A stretch of 55,586 nt of DNA from Curvibacter sp. (GTDB lineage: Bacteria > Pseudomonadota > Gammaproteobacteria > Burkholderiales > Burkholderiaceae_C). Location: NCBI GenBank assembly GCA_004293725.1, contig REAW01000029.1:1-55586 (forward strand), in the 5' to 3' direction. The notes beneath the pieces were generated by a model. It saw only the letters and a program-made list of their open reading frames with translations, made no database searches and was not told the DNA's origin. A program made the position numbers and the translations under genes. Below, one piece after another: positions 33,240-41,142 of this stretch (position 1 is its first letter; the number at the start of each line of letters is the position of its first letter).

Positions 33240-34051
33240 CCCTGCTTGCGATATTGATGGGCACCTTGGCGGCTGGCATTGGTAGTGTGTGGCTGGCCGC
33301 TGCCCTGAGTTTTGGGGCCTTGGGCCGCTACACCCAGCACATGCTGAGCATGGCGGCCGGGGCCTTGATGGCCACGGCCTTCATGCATTTGTTGCCCGAG
33401 GCGTTCGAGAGTCAGGCGGGCGCGCGCGACTTGTTTCTGGCGCTTCTGGTGGGGTTGGTGTTTTTCTTTTTGCTGGACAAGGCTGAGCTTTGGCATCACG
33501 GCCACGAACACCACCATGACACAGATGATGGCCATGGTCACACCCATCACCATGGCCCTGGTGCCCACGCGCACCATGCGCACACTTCGGAAAAACGCCT
33601 TTCGGGTGCCTGGGCGTTGCTGGCGGGGGACAGTGTGCATTGTTTTGGCGACGGTGTACTGATTGCCTCTGCCTTCATGGCTGACATGCGCCTAGGCGTC
33701 ATTGCCTCGCTGGCGGTTCTGGCCCACGAGGTACCGCACCACATGGGCGACTTGGTGGTGCTGCGGGCGGGTACAGCGAGCCGCAGGGCGGCGCTCGTCA
33801 AAGTATCTTTGGCGGGTTCCGTCACCGCCATCGGCGGTTTGACGGGTTATTGGCTGGTCGAGCAGTTGCACGACTACCTGCCGTTTTTTCTCGTGGTGGC
33901 CTCCAGCAGCTTTATCTATGTTGCACTCGCGGACCTGATTCCTCAACTGCAAAAGCGCCTGAGTGCACGTGAAACCACCGCACAAATTGCTTGGCTCCTG
34001 GCCGGCATTGGGCTGGTTACCTTGGTCAGTGGCCTGGCCCACGCGCATTGA
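33236..34051 (+). CDS. ZIP-family divalent metal transporter
   Basis: The 271-residue membrane protein has a His-rich cytoplasmic loop (HHGHEHHHDTDDGHGHTHHH, about 85-105). The metal-site motifs HCFGDGVLIASAF and LAHEVPHHMGD lie in the middle helices. It probably imports zinc or another divalent ion. I prefer the TTG start at 33236, which follows AAGGGAG and overlaps the upstream TGA; a GTG at 33212 would extend it by eight residues. It is coupled to the hydrolase gene. Confidence 0.9.
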   Translation: MTLLAILMGTLAAGIGSVWLAAALSFGALGRYTQHMLSMAAGALMATAFMHLLPEAFESQAGARDLFLALLVGLVFFFLLDKAELWHHGHEHHHDTDDGHGHTHHHGPGAHAHHAHTSEKRLSGAWALLAGDSVHCFGDGVLIASAFMADMRLGVIASLAVLAHEVPHHMGDLVVLRAGTASRRAALVKVSLAGSVTAIGGLTGYWLVEQLHDYLPFFLVVASSSFIYVALADLIPQLQKRLSARETTAQIAWLLAGIGLVTLVSGLAHAH

Positions 34052-34063
34052 TGGATTGCCTGC

Positions 34064-34456
34064 ATGTGGGAGTGGCAACTCACCGATAGCGAGGTTGCCA
34101 GTGTGCGGCAAGGGGGTGACGGTGTGAGCGTGCACTTCTCAGCCGCCAGCGCACGCGCGCTTGCTGTACATGCAGGTAGCCCACCCTCCGTCTGGGGCTA
34201 CGCCTTGGGAGTACTGCTGGAGCTGGAGCAAGCCCATGTCCAGCACTGCGATCCCCATGCCATGGGGCGGGTAGCAGAGGGGCGGCTGCGTAGCGCGAGT
34301 CAGACCTTGGCCTTGTTGCCGCTTCCCGGCGAGGCGCTGGGCGAGGTTGTGCTGCTCTTGCGCTTTGCCAATGGCGGCGTCCTGCAAGTTCAAGCCGGGT
34401 TTTGGCGATGCCGTTTCCAGGGCGACCCGCGGTGGCGCGAGTCGTTCGCCTGCTAA
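34064..34456 (+). CDS. Hypothetical protein
   Basis: The 130-residue soluble protein starts MWEWQLTDSEVASVRQGGDG, 12 bp after the ZIP gene. It is rich in Ala, Leu and Val with no transmembrane segment and no motif I recognise. Codon use resembles its neighbours and the spacing fits an operon, which is the main support for the gene being real. Confidence 0.6.
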   Translation: MWEWQLTDSEVASVRQGGDGVSVHFSAASARALAVHAGSPPSVWGYALGVLLELEQAHVQHCDPHAMGRVAEGRLRSASQTLALLPLPGEALGEVVLLLRFANGGVLQVQAGFWRCRFQGDPRWRESFAC

Positions 34457-34463
34457 AGCAGGG

Positions 34464-34488
34464 AAACCCCTCTTCCAAAAGGGTTTTT
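34464..34488 (+). terminator. Probable terminator before the tetR gene
   Basis: AAACCC and GGGTTT form a short stem with a five-T tail. It would end the hydrolase-ZIP-hypothetical operon. Confidence 0.5.
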
Positions 34489-34493
34489 GGAGA

Positions 34494-34523
34494 CTAGTTA
34501 AATCAATCGTTTGATTTAACTAG
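34494..34523 (+). promoter_or_regulatory. Perfect palindromic operator of the TetR regulator
   Basis: CTAGTTAAATCAA (34494-34506) and TTGATTTAACTAG (34511-34523) are a perfect 13-bp inverted repeat with a 4-bp centre (TCGT). The right arm ends 1 bp before TAGAAT (34525-34530), a good -10 box 7 nt before the tetR ATG. Bound repressor would block the promoter, so autoregulation is expected. Confidence 0.82.
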
Positions 34524-34537
34524 CTAGAATTCGCGGC

Positions 34538-35254
34538 ATGTCTGCACCCTCAACCCCTGAAGTCGCCCCCTCCGAGCCCATCGCAGTCGTGCCCAAAGCA
34601 CTGCGCAGCGATGGTCAGGAAGCCCGCATTCGCTTGCTGGATGCTGCGTTGGTGCTGTTCGCAGACAAGGGCTTTGCCAACACCTCCACCCGCGAAATTG
34701 CGCAGGCCGCGCAAGTCAATGTGGCATCCATTAGTTACTACTTTGGTGACAAGGCGGGCCTGTACCGGGCTGTTTTTACCGACCCCCGCAGCAATCCGCA
34801 AGTGGAGGCCCACACCATTGACCACCCCGGTCAGGATCTGGAGCAATCTTTGCGCGTGCTGCTGTCGGGCTTTACCGAGCCTCTTAAACAAGGCGTGCAG
34901 ATGCAGCGCTGCATGAAGCTGCATTTCCGCGAGATGCTGGAACCCACCGGTCTGTGGGCGGCGGAGATAGATGACAACATCCGCCCCGCCCACATGGCTA
35001 CCGTCAGGGTGCTTTGCCGCCATCTGGGCGTCACACAGCCCGACGAAGATGTGCATCGGCTGGCGTTTTCTATCGCCGGGCTGGCCATGATCTTGCATGT
35101 AGGTGCCGACGTGATTGACGCCATTTGTCCCCAGCTCATTGCAACACCCGGCGCGGTGGATGCCTACACCGACCACCTGGTGGTCGCCGCCCTCGCGATG
35201 GCTGACGCAGAGCGCCAGCGGCGTAGTGTGCTTGCCGGCCCGGCCCATTCCTGA
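34538..35254 (+). CDS. TetR-family regulator (CerR/DUF1956 type)
   Basis: The 238-residue regulator has a helix-turn-helix (about 30-75: RIRLLDAALVLFADKGFANT and EIAQAAQVNVASISYYFGDK). The C-terminal half (MKLHFREMLEPTG, RLAFSIAGLAMILHVGADVI) is of the DUF1956 type found in CerR-like regulators. A perfect operator overlaps its promoter. The RND efflux operon follows on the same strand after 22 bp, so it most likely represses itself and the pump until an inducer binds. Confidence 0.92.
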   Translation: MSAPSTPEVAPSEPIAVVPKALRSDGQEARIRLLDAALVLFADKGFANTSTREIAQAAQVNVASISYYFGDKAGLYRAVFTDPRSNPQVEAHTIDHPGQDLEQSLRVLLSGFTEPLKQGVQMQRCMKLHFREMLEPTGLWAAEIDDNIRPAHMATVRVLCRHLGVTQPDEDVHRLAFSIAGLAMILHVGADVIDAICPQLIATPGAVDAYTDHLVVAALAMADAERQRRSVLAGPAHS

Positions 35255-35276
35255 ATTTCCCCACTTAACTTCCCCT

Positions 35277-36689
35277 ATGACCATGCACTTGCCACACGTC
35301 CGACGCACTATCGATCTGGCCACCCTGTCGCTATTGACGCTGGCGCTCACGGGCTGCGCCATCATCATGCCCGCTACCAAAGTAGAAGCCCCAGTCACTC
35401 CACAGTGGCTTGCACCTCTACCCCACCAGGGTGCCGTCGGCAACCTGGCCCAGTGGTGGCAACAACAGGGCGACCCTGTTGTGGTGGAGTTGATTGAAGC
35501 TGCGCAAGCCGTCAGCCCTTCGGTTGCGCAGGCCATGGCGCGGGTGGAGTCCGCACGTGCCCAGCGCACCACCGCCAGTGCCGCGTTGCTGCCCAAGGTG
35601 GATGCTTCCGTGGCGGCCAGTCGGGGCGTGAACCAACCCAATGTGCCAGTCGCCACCACCCAATCCATTGGTGTTCAAGCGGCATGGGAGTTGGACCTGG
35701 TGGGGGCCAACCGCGCCGTCAGCAAGGCAGCCGATGCGCAGCTGCAAGGCACCCAGGCCCAGTGGCACGATGCTCGGGTGTCCGTGGCGGCCGAGGTGGC
35801 CAATACCTATTACAGCCTGTCCACCTGTTACCAGTTGCTGGACGTGGCGCGCAAAGACGCCGCTTCACGCCAGGAAACTGCGCGCCTGGCCGACATCAGT
35901 GCCAAGGCCGGGTTCACCGCCCCTTCCTTGGCTGCATTGGCCCGGGCCAGCGCAGCCGATGGCAGCAGCCGTGTGACCCAACAGGCAGCAGCCTGTGAGA
36001 TCGACACCAAGGCCTTGGTCGCGCTGACCGGGCTGGCTGAGGTGGATTTGAAGAAAAAACTGACTCTAGCCCTTGCCAAACCTGCGCAAGCAGCTCCTAT
36101 TTCGATAGCATCTGTGCCTGCCCAAACGCTCACCCAACGGCCTGATGTGTTTGCAGCTGAGCGTGATGTGGTGGTGGCCAGTGCCCAGGTGGGGAGCGCC
36201 AAAGCCCAGCGCTACCCGCGCCTCACGCTGAGCGGCAACATCGGTGCTGCGCGTAGCAGCAGTGCCGGCGTAGAAACGAATTTCGATACCTGGTCTTTTG
36301 GCCCGCTGGCACTGACGTTGCCTATTTTTGACGGCGGCGCGCGTCGGGCTAATGTGGTGGCCGCCGAGGCCAGCTACACACAGGCGGTCGCAGTGTACCG
36401 TTCCCGCGTACGCCAGGCGGTGCGCGAGGTAGAAGAGGCGCTGGTTCAACTGCAAAGCACCGAAGCCCGCAAGCAGGACTCCGCAGTGTCCACGCAAGGC
36501 TATGCCGAATCGCTGGCCGCGACCCAGTCGCGTTACAGCCAAGGTTTGGCCAACCTCGTGGAGTTGGAAGATGCCCGCCGATCGGCCTTGGCCTCGCAGT
36601 CCGCCCAACTCGCATTGGCGCTGGAGCGCAACCGTGCCTGGGTGGCGTTGTACCGCGCACTGGGCGGCGGCTTTGAGGCAGGCAGTTAA
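35277..36689 (+). CDS. Outer-membrane efflux lipoprotein (OprM/NodT family)
   Basis: The 470-residue protein is a TolC-like channel with a lipobox (LTLALTGC, Cys about 27) and two OEP domains. NodT-type features include QAAWELDLVG, GLAEVDLKKKL, TQRPDVFAAERDVV and TWSFGPLALTLPIFDGGARR. Residues about 260-279 come from a dispersed-repeat copy (36056-36112) in the variable stretch between the OEP domains. It is the second gene of the tetR-efflux cluster and works with the adaptor and pump downstream. Confidence 0.93.
   Translation: MTMHLPHVRRTIDLATLSLLTLALTGCAIIMPATKVEAPVTPQWLAPLPHQGAVGNLAQWWQQQGDPVVVELIEAAQAVSPSVAQAMARVESARAQRTTASAALLPKVDASVAASRGVNQPNVPVATTQSIGVQAAWELDLVGANRAVSKAADAQLQGTQAQWHDARVSVAAEVANTYYSLSTCYQLLDVARKDAASRQETARLADISAKAGFTAPSLAALARASAADGSSRVTQQAAACEIDTKALVALTGLAEVDLKKKLTLALAKPAQAAPISIASVPAQTLTQRPDVFAAERDVVVASAQVGSAKAQRYPRLTLSGNIGAARSSSAGVETNFDTWSFGPLALTLPIFDGGARRANVVAAEASYTQAVAVYRSRVRQAVREVEEALVQLQSTEARKQDSAVSTQGYAESLAATQSRYSQGLANLVELEDARRSALASQSAQLALALERNRAWVALYRALGGGFEAGS
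36056..36112 (+). repeat. Dispersed two-hairpin repeat, copy 6 (inside the efflux channel gene)
   Basis: The core TGCGCAAGCAGCTCCTATTT followed by CGATAGCA matches copy 10 at about 23 of 28 positions. Upstream CTCTAGCCCTTG matches the first-hairpin half. It is read in frame in the coding sequence. Confidence 0.72.
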
Positions 36690-36747
36690 GTTCCTTCATC
36701 CGATTTCCCCCAATTTTTTTGATTTGATTTTTTGAGAGATCCTCACC

Positions 36748-37965
36748 ATGAACCGTCTTTTGAATCGCTTCTCTTTCCAACCCCTGACGATGGGCCTGGT
36801 GGCCGCAGGCCTGATCACGCTGGCGGGCTTGGGCCTGTTCGCCACGCGCAGCCAGGCTGCAGACCCGGCCAAACCGGGCACTGCCGCAGTGGCCAAACCC
36901 TCGCTGACTGTCACCATTACCCAGGCCCAAAGCGGCATGTTGCCCATCAAGCTGTCAGCCAACGGCACTGTCGCGGCCTGGCAAGAAGCCAACGTGGGTA
37001 CCGAAGTGAGTGGCCTGCGGGTGCAAGAACTGCACGCCGCTGTGGGTGACTATGTGCAACGGGGCCAGGTATTGGCAAGCTTTGCATCCGAGAGTGTGCA
37101 GGCCGATGTGGCACTGGCCCGCGCAGGCGTGTCTGAAGCCCAGGCCAATGCCGCCGAGGCGCTGGCCAACGCCGAACGCGCGCGTGCTGTCCAGGGCACG
37201 GGCGCCCTGAGTGCACAACAGGTCAACCAGTACCTCACGGGCGAACTCACCGCCAAGGCGCGTGTCGAGTCGGCCAAGGCGCAGCTGGATGCCCAGCTTT
37301 TGCGCCTGAAGCACACGCAACTGCTGGCCCCAGACAGCGGCACCATTTCTGCGCGTACCGCGTCGGTGGGTTCGGTGGTGGGTGCCGGGACTGAGATGTT
37401 CAAGCTGATCCGCCAGAGCCGCCTGGAGTGGCGCGGTGAAGTCACGTCTGCCGAACTCGGGCGCATCACACCCGGCACCAGTGTTGTGGTGACATCACCC
37501 AGCGGCGCGCAGCTCAAGGGCCGGGTACGCATGCTGGCACCAACCGTAGACGCCGCTACGCGCAACGGCACGGTGTATGTGGACCTAGGCGGTGCGGTGG
37601 CCGGCGCAAAGGCCGTGCCAGGGGCCTTCAAGCCCGGCATGTATGCCAGGGGTGAATTTGAGTTGGGCAGCTCCGGTGCGCTGACGGTACCGCAAACCGC
37701 CGTGGTGGTGCGAGATGGCTTTAGCTATGTGTACCGCGTGGGTGCCGATAACCGCATTGCCCAGCTCAAGGTGCAGACCGGCCGCGTGGTGGGCGACCAG
37801 ATTGAAGTGCAGAGCGGCGTGAAGCCCGGGGACCGGCTGGTGTCCACGGGTGGCAGCTTCTTGAGCGAAGGTGACCTGGTCAAGGTGGTGGAAGTGCCCA
37901 AAGCAGTTTCCAAGCCAAATGCATCTGCAGCCCCCGAAAAAACTGCGCAAGCAGCTACCAAATAA
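36748..37965 (+). CDS. RND efflux periplasmic adaptor subunit
   Basis: The 405-residue membrane-fusion protein has an N-terminal signal/anchor (about 14-36), a lipoyl-type half-motif (GTVAAWQEANVGTEVSGLRV), an alpha-hairpin, the second lipoyl half (LLAPDSGTISARTASVGSVV) and beta-barrel plus membrane-proximal domains. It bridges the pump at 37978 and the channel at 35277. Its last ~17 residues (ending KTAQAATK) and its stop codon are contributed by a dispersed-repeat copy. Confidence 0.93.
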   Translation: MNRLLNRFSFQPLTMGLVAAGLITLAGLGLFATRSQAADPAKPGTAAVAKPSLTVTITQAQSGMLPIKLSANGTVAAWQEANVGTEVSGLRVQELHAAVGDYVQRGQVLASFASESVQADVALARAGVSEAQANAAEALANAERARAVQGTGALSAQQVNQYLTGELTAKARVESAKAQLDAQLLRLKHTQLLAPDSGTISARTASVGSVVGAGTEMFKLIRQSRLEWRGEVTSAELGRITPGTSVVVTSPSGAQLKGRVRMLAPTVDAATRNGTVYVDLGGAVAGAKAVPGAFKPGMYARGEFELGSSGALTVPQTAVVVRDGFSYVYRVGADNRIAQLKVQTGRVVGDQIEVQSGVKPGDRLVSTGGSFLSEGDLVKVVEVPKAVSKPNASAAPEKTAQAATK

Positions 37966-37973
37966 GGAGCAAA
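37915..37973 (+). repeat. Dispersed two-hairpin repeat, copy 7 (adaptor C-terminus and pump RBS)
   Basis: The segment begins CCAAATGCATCTGCAG and carries the core TGCGCAAGCAGCTACCAAAT followed by AAGGAGCAAA. It aligns end to end with copy 3. It provides the last codons and TAA of the adaptor gene and the AAGGAG (37964-37969) ribosome-binding site of the pump gene. Confidence 0.72.
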
Positions 37974-37977
37974 ACAG

Positions 37978-40900
37978 ATGAACGTTTCTGCTTGGTCCAT
38001 TAAAAACCCGATACCGGCGGTCATGCTGTTTGTGCTGCTGACGCTGGCGGGCATCATGTCCTTCAAGGCCATGAAGGTGCAGAATTTCCCCGACCTGGAG
38101 CTGCCCACGGTTAGCGTCTCTGCCAGCTTGCCCGGTGCCGCACCGGCACAACTGGAAACCGAAGTGGCGCGCAAACTGGAAAACGCCATTGCGTCGCTAC
38201 AGGGCCTGAAAAACATCTACACCCGCGTGTCTGATGGCAATGTGTCCGTCACTGCCGAGTTCCGCCTCGAGAAACCCACGCAGGAAGCGGTAGACGACGT
38301 GCGCAGTGCGGTACAGCAAGTGCGCAGCGATTTGCCTAGCGATGTGCGCGACCCCATCGTCAGCAAAATGAACCTCTCGGGCGCCCCCATCCTGGCGTTC
38401 ACCATCAGTTCCGCCTCCATGGACGATGAGGCCCTGAGCTGGTTTGTAGACAACACCGTGTCGCGCTCGTTGCTGGGTGTGCGGGGTGTGGGCTCTGTGG
38501 TGCGCGTGGGCGGGGTAACCCGCGAAGTGCAAGTGGCACTGGACCCCATCAAGTTGCAAGCGCTGGGGGCTACCGCCGCCGATGTGTCGCGGCAACTCAA
38601 GGCCGTGCAAACCGAAAGCGCCGGTGGCCGTGCCGATGTGGGCGGATCAGAGCAACCCATGCGCACCCTGGCCACCGTGGCCACGGTAGAAGAGCTATCG
38701 CGCCTGGAGTTGAGCCTGTCCAATGGCCAACGGGTGCGTCTGGACGAAGTGGCTACCGTCAAAGATACGGTGGCCGAGCAGCGCAGCCTGGCTTTGCTCA
38801 ATGGCAAGCGGGTGGTGGGTTTTGAGATCACCCGCAGCAAGGGCGCCAGTGAAGTGGAAGTGGGTGCCGCGGTGCAGACGGCATTGGCCGAACTCAAGGC
38901 GCAAAACCCGGGCATTGTGCTGACGCAGGCGTTTGACTTTGTCACCCCGGTGCAGGAGGAGTTTGATGCCTCCATGGTCATGCTGTACGAAGGTGCGGTG
39001 CTGGCGGTGATTGTGGTGTGGTTCTTCCTGCGCAGTTGGCGTGCCACGCTGGTGTCGGCGGTAGCGCTGCCCTTGTCGGCCATTCCGGCCTTTATCGGCA
39101 TGCACTACATGGGGTTCACCACCAACGTGGTGACACTGCTGGCACTCTCGCTGGTCATCGGTATTCTGGTGGACGACGCGATTGTGGAGGTGGAAAACAT
39201 CGAGCGCCACCTGCGCATGGGCAAGACGCCCTACCAGGCCGCGATGGAAGCGGCCGACGAGATTGGCCTGGCCGTGATTGCCACCACCTTCGCGCTGATT
39301 GCCGTGTTTTTGCCTACCGCGTTTATGAGTGGAGTCGTCGGCAAGTTCTTCAAGCAGTTTGGCTGGACTGCGGTGTTTGCGGTATTCGCATCGCTGGTGG
39401 TGGCGCGCGTGCTCACGCCCATGATGGCGGCCTACATCATGAAGCCGTCTACCCATGTGCACGAAGAGCCGGTGTGGATGCCGCTGTACCTGCGCATGAC
39501 ACGCTGGACGCTGGGCGATAGCCGTATTCGACTGACTCAAAACTTGGCCTTCACGCTTGGCCATCGCTGGGTGACGATGGTTTTGGCCATTGGTTTCTTT
39601 GTCGGTTCGTTGTTTCTGGTGCCCCTGATTCCTACCGGCTTCATTCCGCCCGACGACAACTCGCAAACGCAGGTGTATGTGGAGCTTTCTCCGGGCAGCA
39701 CACTGAGCCAGACCTATGCTGCGGCTGAACAAGCGCGCAGCCTGATTGGCAACGTCAAACACGTGCAGAGTGTCTACACCACCATTGGTGGTGGCGCGGT
39801 AGGGTCCGATCCTTTCCAGGGAGGTGCCACCAGCGAAGTGCGCAAGGCCACATTGACCGTGCTGCTGGACGAGCGCGGAGAGCGCCCGCGCAAGCAGGTG
39901 ATTGAGAGCCAAATGCGCAGCGTGCTGGCCGAGTTGCCGGGCGCCCGCTTCAAGGTCGGCCTGGGTGGCTCTGGCGAGAAGTACCAACTTGCCTTGAAGG
40001 GAGAAGACCCGGTAGCGCTGGCGCAAGCCGCCGCCGCTGTGGAGCGTGACCTGCGCAAGATTCCGGGCCTGGGCAATATTTCATCCAGCGCCAGCCTGAC
40101 CCGCGCCGAGATTGCCATTCGCCCTGACTTTGCCAAGGCGGCTGACATGGGTGTAACCAGCAGCGCCATTGCCGAAACGCTGCGCATTGCTACGGTGGGC
40201 GACTACGAGTCGGCGCTGTCCAAGCTCAACCTGAGCCAGCGCCAGGTGCCCATTGTGGTCAAGCTCGACACCGATGCGCGCCAGGACCTGGAGCTGCTGG
40301 GCCGCCTGATGGTGCCCGGCAGCAAAGGCCCGGTGATGCTGAGCCAGGTGGCTACGTTCGAAATGTCGGGCGGCCCCGCCGTCATCAGCCGCCTGAACCG
40401 GGTGCGCAACGTGAACTTTGAAGTGGAGCTCTCTGGCGTTCCGCTGGGCGAAGTGACCGAGGCGGTGGCCAAGCTGCCCAGCATCGTCAACATGCCCGCC
40501 GGTGTGCAGCAGTTGGAGGTGGGCGACGCTGAAGTGCAGGCAGAAATGGTGGCCGGTTTTGGCCTGGCCATGTTGACCGGTGTCTTGTGCATCTACATCG
40601 TGCTGGTGCTGCTGTTCAAGGATTTCTTGCACCCCATTTCCATCCTTCCAGCGGTCATTTTGTCCTTCGGCGGTGCCTTCATGGGGCTGCTGGTCACGGG
40701 CAAGATGTTGTCCATGCCGTCCTTTATTGGACTGGTCATGCTGATTGGCGTGTCCACCAAAAATTCGATTCTGTTGGTGGAGTACGCCATCACGGCGCGC
40801 CGCGATTTGGGGATGTCCCGCTTTGATGCGCTTATGGATGCGTGCCACAAACGAGCCCGCCCCATCATCATGACCACCATTGCCATGGTGGCTGGCATGT

Positions 40901-41127
40901 TGCCCTTGGTCATCGGTTTGGGCAATTCTGACAACAGCTTCCGTGCACCCATGGCTGCGGCGGTGATTGGAGGGCTGATCACGTCCACCATCTTGAGCCT
41001 CTTGGTCACGCCCAGCTTCTTCACCATCGTGGATGACATCGAGCATTTTGTCGGTCGCATCAAACGCTGGGTGTTGCGCCAGCCAGCCGTGCCGGCAACC
41101 ACTGCGGCGGTGGCTGCGCCGCACTGA
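37978..41127 (+). CDS. RND efflux pump, inner-membrane transporter (HAE1 type)
   Basis: The 1049-residue proton-driven transporter has twelve transmembrane helices and two large periplasmic loops. It starts MNVSAWSIKNPIPAVMLFVL. The proton-relay aspartates lie in IGILVDDAIVEVENIERH (TM4), and a TM10-type lysine segment lies in LIGVSTKNSILLVEYA. It resembles multidrug or hydrophobic-compound exporters rather than metal exporters, but the substrate cannot be told. The ribosome-binding site comes from repeat copy 7. It is convergent with the histidine kinase gene, 15 bp away. Confidence 0.95.
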   Translation: MNVSAWSIKNPIPAVMLFVLLTLAGIMSFKAMKVQNFPDLELPTVSVSASLPGAAPAQLETEVARKLENAIASLQGLKNIYTRVSDGNVSVTAEFRLEKPTQEAVDDVRSAVQQVRSDLPSDVRDPIVSKMNLSGAPILAFTISSASMDDEALSWFVDNTVSRSLLGVRGVGSVVRVGGVTREVQVALDPIKLQALGATAADVSRQLKAVQTESAGGRADVGGSEQPMRTLATVATVEELSRLELSLSNGQRVRLDEVATVKDTVAEQRSLALLNGKRVVGFEITRSKGASEVEVGAAVQTALAELKAQNPGIVLTQAFDFVTPVQEEFDASMVMLYEGAVLAVIVVWFFLRSWRATLVSAVALPLSAIPAFIGMHYMGFTTNVVTLLALSLVIGILVDDAIVEVENIERHLRMGKTPYQAAMEAADEIGLAVIATTFALIAVFLPTAFMSGVVGKFFKQFGWTAVFAVFASLVVARVLTPMMAAYIMKPSTHVHEEPVWMPLYLRMTRWTLGDSRIRLTQNLAFTLGHRWVTMVLAIGFFVGSLFLVPLIPTGFIPPDDNSQTQVYVELSPGSTLSQTYAAAEQARSLIGNVKHVQSVYTTIGGGAVGSDPFQGGATSEVRKATLTVLLDERGERPRKQVIESQMRSVLAELPGARFKVGLGGSGEKYQLALKGEDPVALAQAAAAVERDLRKIPGLGNISSSASLTRAEIAIRPDFAKAADMGVTSSAIAETLRIATVGDYESALSKLNLSQRQVPIVVKLDTDARQDLELLGRLMVPGSKGPVMLSQVATFEMSGGPAVISRLNRVRNVNFEVELSGVPLGEVTEAVAKLPSIVNMPAGVQQLEVGDAEVQAEMVAGFGLAMLTGVLCIYIVLVLLFKDFLHPISILPAVILSFGGAFMGLLVTGKMLSMPSFIGLVMLIGVSTKNSILLVEYAITARRDLGMSRFDALMDACHKRARPIIMTTIAMVAGMLPLVIGLGNSDNSFRAPMAAAVIGGLITSTILSLLVTPSFFTIVDDIEHFVGRIKRWVLRQPAVPATTAAVAAPH

Positions 41128-41142
41128 GGCTGCTTCAAGCGC

